From positions 1 to 64,000 of the IMG/VR virus record IMGVR_UViG_3300046703_000247: a stretch of DNA of 64,000 bases. The stretch is one strand, 5' to 3'. Below, in pieces: positions 35,001 to 44,000 of this stretch. The DNA comes from a virus. A program made the translations under genes and the position numbers. Each line of letters begins with the position of its first letter. Positions within the stretch are counted from its first letter, which is position 1. The notes under the pieces were generated by a model that saw only the letters and a list, made by a program, of their open reading frames with translations, had not been told where the DNA came from and did not search any database.

Positions 35001-38000
35001 GGATACGTCAGCCGCGTCGAGGGTCACCTGGTTTTCATCGGGACAGAGTCAGATCAGAAGTTCGGGATGTTCCGCCCGGTGATGGCGAGCAAGGTCGAAC
35101 TGATCGAGGATGAGGGCGACACCCCCACTCCGAAAAGGGATGAAGGGGTCGAGGGGAAGCAACCGCAGGTGGCGTCCCCTCGGGCTCCAGCCAAGACAGA
35201 AGCGCCCGCCAAGACCGGAGATATCGAGCGCCAGATCACCGAAGCTGAATCCGACTTGGCCGCCGCCCGTAAGCTCTACGAGGGCACCGAAGACGGAACA
35301 CTCGACCAGGAAGAAGCCATCCGGGAGATGCACCAGGCGCTGGCCGAGGTGAACCGCCTCCAGGCCGAAGCCGCCAAAGAGAACCCGCTCCTCACCGAAC
35401 AGGCCGAAGGCCGCCGTCAGACCATGCCCCCGATGCCCAAGGGCAAGGAGAGCCACTGGCAGCAGTTGATGGACGACTCCTCCGACCTGGGGGCCACCGC
35501 CGGCGAGGAGTACGTCGTTGACTACGGCCTATGGGTCGAGCGCGGCAAACCGGCAGGCAAGGAACCCGAGAAGCCCAACGCCGAGCGTGAGACCTCCATC
35601 GACCGCGGCGAATACCCCAAGGGTTGGCTGCGCCAGGCGGCCGCCGAGTTCCAGACCAGCTTTGATAAGGAAGTTGCCAAGGGGCTGAAGGAGATTGAGC
35701 AGGAGACCGCCAGAAACGCGGCGGGAGCGGCGGCCGACGCGGCGCGCGAGCTCGAGATCCGCAAGGCTGAGATTCAGGACCTGGCCGCCAAGTTGCGCGA
35801 GCACGCGAGCGGCGATCGCACCGACCTGGCGGAGCGCAAGCGGCTCGTCACCGCCGCCCTAGACCTGAAGACCGGCAAGAAGCTCAACGAGGACACCGAT
35901 GCGCTCTGGGAGCAAGCAATCCGCCCGGCCATCGAGGCGATCCGTCGCGCCGCGGTGGACAAGATTGAGGGCAAACAGATCACCCCTGACACCCCTGTCT
36001 GGGAGATGCGACCAGCGCAATACCTGGAGCACCGGCGCGAACAGGCGTTGCAGATTCCAAAGGGCAGCTTCCTCGAGCGCGAGCCCGGGGAGTGGCGCAC
36101 CGAGTTTCTGGTAACGCTGTCCAAGGAGGAACTTGGGGTATTGCTCCGCCTCAACGGTCTCCCCATAAACGGCACCAAAGCCATGATGGTGCAGCGCTTC
36201 CAGGATGCCCGCGCGTTGCGCAACCAGTTCGAGGGCAAGACGGCGGAGCAGATCGAAGAGGAGATGACTGGCGCGGAGATCGACCGCGCGCTGGAACAAC
36301 TCGGGGCGGGGAAGTACGGCAACAAGCTGACGCGGGCCGGGACAATCCTCGGCACCATTCAAAGCCAGCGTAAGAAGGGCGAGAGCGTCCTGGCTGAATT
36401 CAACTATCAGCGCGCCATCTATCGGGCAGTGGGGAAAGGCCAGCCGGTCCCCGAGGAGATCCAGAAGAAGTACGGCGCCTTCCAGACAATCGAGGATGTT
36501 GCCGCCGCAATTCCAGAAGAGGGGACCGCGGAACCAGACAAGAAAATCAGGATTGGCGACCGGGTCACATGGAAGGGATTCGACAAGGTTGTACGGGTCG
36601 GCACGGTCAGCCACATTCGCCACCACATAGAGAACGGCCGGGAGCGCAATACGCTGGAGATTGACGGCGACGACCATGGCCGCTACTTCCCTGACGACGT
36701 CGACGTCACGAAAGTAGCCGCCGAAACCAGGGATGAAGGGGGCGCGGGGGAAGCAACCGCAGGGTTGCGTCCCCAGCAGGCTCCGGCAGAAACACCCGCC
36801 GAACCGACGGAATACGCCTTGTCGGGCGACACCTACCGCTTCAAGAACATCATCCGGGCCCAACTGCAAGGCAAGTGGAACGGCAAAGAAAAGGTGTGGA
36901 TTATCCCCGCCAGCCAGGTGGAGGCAGCCCGGAAACTCTCAAAGAAGATCGAGGTGAAGCCCTTCGGGCAGGTGAAGACAGCCCCCGCCCAGCCGCCCAT
37001 GGACGAGCAGACCGCCTCGGCCGTCATCCAGGATCTGGTCAAGACCATCTCCGAAGCCCAGGAAGAGGTGCACTTCGCGCAGAACGACAAGGACACCGAC
37101 AAAGGCGCAAGCACTCAGGCAAACGAGGCCAAACTGGCTACGGCCGTCAAGGATCTGCGGAGCGTGGTAACGGAAGCCAAGAAGTACTTGGACTTTCCAA
37201 ACGCACCGGAGAGCGATAGGGAAGCTTTGCGGACTCAACTCTACCGCGCCGAGCAAAACCTCAGAGGATATGAGCGCCCCGGCCCCTCCATCAACCAGAC
37301 CATCGAAGCCGAGAAGTACGTTGAGAAACTGACGGGTCCCGAGCAGACCTACGCGGCGAAGTACAAGGACTACTGGCTGGGAAAGATCGCCGAAGAGCCT
37401 CCCTACGTCGGCGTCCACATCAACCCGCTGCGCGCTGAAGGCATCCGGACACATCTAAAACACGTCCTCGGAAAACGGGTAGAGGTTACCGGCGGGCCGG
37501 AAGCTACGAAGCCCGCGACCGAGACGCGCGTCCCCAAGTGGGGCAACCTCACAGAATTGGAAGCTGAGCTGCTCCGCGGCCTCAATAGACCACAGCCTAT
37601 TGGTGATCTCTTTGATTCGATCGGTCAGCATTGGCCTGATTCCGAGAAAATCAAGGTGCTTCATGCACTCGACAGCCACGGTCTGGTAAAAGCCATCCAC
37701 GGCGGCGGGTACGAGCGCACCGAGGCGGGCACCGTCGCAATCGGCAAAGGACCGGCGGAAGCGTATCTTCCGAAGGGGACCGCGCCGGCGCCTGCACCGA
37801 AGGGCAGCTTCAAATACGAGTTCCAGGTGCACGGCGAAGGCGGCAAGTGGAGCGACAACGCCCTGCGCTTTGCCACCGAGAAGGAAGCCCAAGCAGCCGG
37901 AGATGAGCACCTTACGCGCTGGACCATGGCCGATGCGGTCCGGGTGGTGCCGTCCGAGGATGCGCCTAACTACCGCTGGGACGACGACCAGTACAAATCC

Positions 38001-41000
38001 GTCCGGCTGTCCGGGAAGGAAGAGGGGGTGCAGGGGGAGAAACCGGAGGTTTCGCCTCCTGAAGCGCCGGCCCCAACAGTTGAGGAAGCCCTGGCTATCA
38101 TCGAGAGAAAAGGCTCAGCCCATTGGGAAGACACTACCATCAAGGTGGTTCCACACCCATCGGTTACCGGGATGGTCGACACCGATGGAACCAGCTTCTC
38201 AGTAGAAGTGACCCGGAATGGGGAGCGCAACATCATCGAAGCCGCCCCTCTGTCCCTGGAAGATGCCCAGAAAAAAGCTGCCCGGATGCTGGTGGAACGC
38301 GCAAAACTTCCGCCACTCGGCAAAAAACAGAGCATAATGGAGGCGGAGCAACCCAATGCCCCAGGTGGAATACAGCAGCCCGTTCGTTCAACTGGTGCTC
38401 GACCAGTGGAAGAACAACTTCCCGAAGGAAGCCGAGCGCCTGGAGAAGCAGGGAACGCTCCTCAAGTGGGCCGAGTACGCGACCAAGCGGGCGGGCGCGG
38501 TACACGAGCAGGCGCTGGCAAACGGAGCGAGCTACACCCAGGCGGAGGATCTGTCCCTACCCGAGTGGGGCCAGCCACCGACGTTGAACGATCCCTCCCT
38601 CCCCGTTCCCGAGACGTAGCCAACAACCGCCACGAGCACGACTTCCGCATTCCGGACCGGCGTGTCATTTCCGGATCCCCTGAAACCCGGGCGAAAGCCA
38701 ACCTCGCAGCCATCCGCCTGTTGCGCGAAATCCAGCAAGACAACCGCGCCGCCACGGTCGAGGAGCAGGAGACCCTGGCGCGGTACGTCGGATGGGGCGC
38801 CGTTCCGCAGTTGTTCGCCGGCAACACCTCAGAGTGGAAGGCGCTCCAGAACGACCTGCGCAAGTCGTTGAGCGAAGAGGAGTACTCTCTCGCCCAGAAT
38901 TCCACCAAGAACGCCCACTACACGGGAGATGAGGTGGTGGATGCCATGTGGGCCACGCTCGAGCGGATGGGCGCCACGCCGGGCATGAACTGGCTGGAGC
39001 CCGCGGTGGGAGTCGGGAACTTCTTCGGCCGGCAGCCGGAGGCCTTGCTCGCGGGTTCGCGACGAATCGGAATCGACAAGGATTCGCTTTCCGCACAGAT
39101 TGCCACGCTGCTCTACCCGGACTCGGGCATCCAGAACCAGCCCTTCGAGGAAGCCGAACTCCCCAAGGACTACTTCGACGCCGCCATCTCAAACGTGCCC
39201 TTCGCCGATGTTAAGGTGCACGACCCTGAATTCCGCAACAAAATATACCTGAGATCGAGCGTTCACAACTACTTCTTTGCAAAGACTTTGGGCAATGTGA
39301 AGCCGGGCGGCATCGTGGCCTTCATCACTTCTCACTACACCATGGACGCCTACGGCCAAGAGGCCAGGGCTTTCCGGAAGTGGATCGCTTCACAGGCCGA
39401 TTTCCTCGGCGCCGTGCGGCTGCCCTCGAACGCCTTCATGCAGAGTTCGGGCACCCACGTCATCACCGACATCGTCTTCCTACAGAAGCGACTGCCCAAC
39501 GCTGCGCCCGCCGGCGAGGATTGGGTGGAGACGGTGAACAAGACGCTCTCCGGGCAGTGGGGCGTGTATCCCGTAACCACCAACGCCTACTACAAGCGGC
39601 ATCCCGAACACCTTCTGGGAGAGGAGAAGCTGAAACGCGGCCAGTTCTCAGACCATGATTACTTTGTGGAAGGGGAACTGACGCCGGCCGCCCTGAAGAA
39701 AGCCCTCTCCAAGATCCCCGGCCAGTTCCAGCAATGGCAGACAGGGGCGACGGCCCCCCGGCGGATCGCCCTGCGGGAGATTCGCGCAGAATCCGACAAG
39801 GCCAAGCTCGGAGCCCTCTTCTTTGATGACAAGGGCGACCTGTTCCGCAAGACCAGCAAGGGATCCGCTGAGCCGATTCCCGTGAGTGCGGATGCCAAGC
39901 AGAAGATCAAGGGTCAGTTGGAATTGCGCAACGCCTACGCGGAGCTGCTCGAGCTCGAGCGCAAGGATGCCCCCGAGGCGGCGCTCGATAGCGCCCGCAA
40001 GCGGCTCAACCGGATGTACGACAAGTACGTCGCCGAGCACGGCCCCTTATCGAGCCGAAGCAACACGGAGCTGCTCAAGGGAGATCCGGACGCCCCGCAC
40101 GTCGTCAGCCTGGAGCGCAAGTGGGACCCCAAGACGAAGACCGCCGAGAAGTCCCCGATTTTCAAGCGCCGCATGCTCCAGCCGCCCAAGGCCCTGGAAC
40201 ACACCGCCGACGCCAAAGATGCTCTTTACGTCTCCCTGAATCAGACCGGGCGGATTGACTTCGAGCGCATGGAGAAGTTAACCGGCAAGGGAAGCACCCA
40301 ACTCCAGAGCGAGTTGAAGGGCATCATCTACCAGGACCCGACCAGCCGCGAGTGGGAGATGGCCGACGAGTATCTCTCCGGAGCGGTGCGCACGAAGTTG
40401 CGCCAAGCCCAGGCCGTGGCCAAATTGGAGCCCGAGTTTGAGGAGAACGTCAAGGCGCTCGAACAGGTGCAGCCCGACGACATTCCGCCGGCACAGATCA
40501 GGGTCGCACTGGGCGCAACCTGGGTTCCGATCGATATCTACACCGAGTTTGCAACGCACATTCTGAACAGCTCGACCGACACCCCGGTCCGCTACGTGGC
40601 GAACCACTGGCACGTGGATGAGCCCTACTACAGTTCCGCCCGGTCCAAGAGCCAGTGGGACACCGGCCGCATGAATGCCCACCAGATCCTGGAAGGCTCC
40701 CTCAACATGACGCGCCTCAAGGTCCACGACTGGGACAGCGATAAGAAGCGGGATGTTATCAACCAGCCGGAAACGGCCGCGGCGCAGGCCAAGCAGCAGG
40801 AGTTGCAGACCTACTTCGAAAGATGGCTTCTATCTACCGAGGCCGCGCGCACGGACCAGATGGTGCGCCTCTACAACGATGCGAAAAACGACCTCCGCCT
40901 CCCGACCTTTGACGGCTCCCACCTGACCCTTCCGGAAATCGTTCGGGATCCGCAGATTGTGACGGGCGGCGATCTGGCACCCCACCAGAAGAATGCCGTT

Positions 41001-44000
41001 TGGCGCGGCATCAAGCAGCGCAATGTGCTCCTGGCCCACTGGGTAGGAACCGGCAAAACCTTCGAAGGCATCACCATCGGCATGGAGCTGAAGCGGCTGG
41101 GTCTCATCCAGCGGCCGATGTACGTGGTTCCGAACGCCACCCTGGGCGGTTGGCAGTTGCAGTTCAACCAACTCTACCCGCAGAAGCGCGTCATTGTTTT
41201 CAGCGAGAAGGACCTGGAGAAGGAAAACCGGCGGGCCACTATCGCGCGCATCGCGGGCGGCGAGTGGGACGCGGTTGTCATGCCCGAGTCCAGTTTCCGG
41301 TTCATCCGCACCGGCGACGAGATCTTCAACCAGCATTTTCAGCGTCTCCAGGAAGAATTGGACACCTCCATCCAAGAGGCTGAGGGCGCCGGGATGGACA
41401 CCCGGATGATTAAGCGCATGGAAAAGATGCGCGACAAGCTGCTCACGGCCCTGCAGGATAAGCGCAACGCGGAGCGGCAGGATCAGACCATCATCTGGGA
41501 GCAGTTGGGGATCGATTGGCTGTTCGTGGACGAATCCCACCACTACCGCAAGTTGGGGTTCTCAACCAAACAGCAGAACATCGCCGGCATCGATGTGAAC
41601 GGCAACCAGATGACGTTCGACCTGCTCATGAAGATGCGGCACGTCCAGACGACCGGGCGCGGAGTGGTCTTCGCCACGGGTACACCGATTGTCAACACCA
41701 TTGGGGAAATGTACTCTCTGATGCGCTACCTGATTGAGCCGGAAATGCAGGCGCGCGGCATCGGCCGCTTCGATGAATGGTCGGCCGACTACGCCCGGAC
41801 GGTCCCCGTGTTCGAACCGAAGGTGGAGGGTGGCGGCTACCGGATGAAGGACCGCTTCGCCCGCATCGTCAACATCCCCGAGTTGGCGAACCTGTTCCGC
41901 TCCTTCGCCGATGTGGTCACCAATGACATGGTAGACCTAAAGATCCCGGGTTTGGCGGGAGGGGAACGCAAGAGCATCCTGACGGACTTGAGCGACGAGC
42001 AGACTCAATATCTGGAAGAAGATCTGCGACCCCGCGGGGCCGCTATTCGCCACAACCCCCGGGATGCCATGCCGGACAACATGCTGGCTGTCTATACCGA
42101 CGCCGGCAAGATGGCATTGGACATCCGGACGGTAATGCCGCACGCCAAAGAGGACCCCGGCAGCCGGCTGAACAAAGCCGCCGAAATCATCTTCCGCGAC
42201 TGGCAGGACAGCGCGAAGACGAAGGGCGTACAGGCCATATTCTGCGACTGGGGCAAGCCCAACAGCGCGCGCCCCCTTGCGGATCGCGGGCAGTTCTCGG
42301 TGTACGACGAGCTGATTCGAAAGCTGATTAAAAAAGGCATCCCGCGCGAGCAGATTGCCACTATCTATCAGGCGAAAGGGAAGGACCAGCGGGCCCGGCT
42401 CTTCCAGCAGGTGAACGAGGGGACCATCCGGATCATCCTCGGTTCCACGAAGAAGCTCGGTGAAGGCGTAAACATTCAGGAGCGCCTATATTCCCTTCAT
42501 CACCTGGACCTGCCGCACACGCCCTCGGAACTAGACCAGCGCGAAGGCCGCGCCCTGCGCCAAGGGAACACCAACCCCGACGTGCGGGTGTACTACTACA
42601 TGACCCGGGGCTCACTCGACGAAATGAAGTTCGCCAACGTCCTGCGTAAGGCGAAGTTCATCCTGGCCATGATGCAGGGCAAGGCCACGGTACGCGAGGC
42701 CGACGACGTGGGCGGTATGATCCCCTCTCTTGAGATGTTCCAGGCGGCCACCTCGGGGGATCCGCGCGTGCTGAGGAAGATGGAGGTTGACGCCGAAGTA
42801 GCGCGCCTCGAGGCCATTCACTACGCCTGGCGGAATCAGCAATGGGACGAGCGGCGCCAGTTGGCGGACCTGCCTGGCAGAATCAGTCGCTTTGAAACTA
42901 CCATCTCCAATTCCCGAAGTGACATCGCCCTGCGGGACGCGCACCTGCCGGGGGTGTGGTCGGTCCGCGGGCAGACCTATGAAGGCAAAACTCCGGAAGC
43001 GGCGAAGGCACTTGCCGAGTACTCCAACAGCAGGCGAAGGGAGCATGACGCGGATCTGAAAACGGAGATGGCCAAGGCTATAGCGGAAGGCGGTGAAGAC
43101 GCCAAGAAGGTCCGCGCGCTACAGAATCGAGCCTTTACAGAAGCGGGGAAGCGCTTTCCTCCCGAGATCATCGCTGAATACGCCGGTTTCAAGATCCGGT
43201 TTGATCCCATTGATGGGGCAATGACCATCGTTGGCGAAGGGTCCGCATACGGGATGGAGCGGCAGGACACCGCGACAGGCACGCTCGCGAGCGCAGCCTA
43301 CTTCATTCACCACCATTTTGAAAAGGCCATCACCAGTGCCGAAGAGGACATTGCCCGCGCCAGGCGCGACGAGGAACAGTTGCAGATCTCTGTCGGAAAG
43401 TCCTGGCCCTATCAGAAGCAGTTCGACAACCTGGTTGCCGAGCAGGAGACCCTGACTCACGATTTGGGCGGCGATCACGGAGACCCCGGCGCCGCTCTGC
43501 TCGAGGATGGGGAGGAAATAGAAGACAAGCGGGTGGAAGCCGAGGAGACGGCAGAGTCTGGAGACGAGGCCCAGCCGGAGCAGCCGCACCCAACCACACC
43601 CAATCCACCTACGCCGGGCCGGCGGCCGGGAGCAGCTACGCAATCCCGCCGCTCCAGCCAGGCCGGCGCGGCCAGCCTCGATCTGCTCACCCTGGGAGCG
43701 CCCAAGTTCATCCAAGAGGATGTCGCCCCAGCCCTCGGCAGGGTCGCCCAGAACTTTGTGGCGGTCAAAAACGAGATCTTCACGATTATCGCCCCGGCCG
43801 CTCGCGGGCCCGCCGCCAAACAAACTGCCCTCTCCGTGCGCTACCGGGCGGCCGAGTTGGCCCAGAAGACGGACCGTGCCCTGGCCGCCCTCAAGGAAAC
43901 CCGCCGCTACTTCGACTCGCTGCCCGAGTGGAACCGGTTGGAGTTCATGGACCGCATCGAAAACGGCCAGCAGCAGATCTATCCACAGGAGGACGCGATT

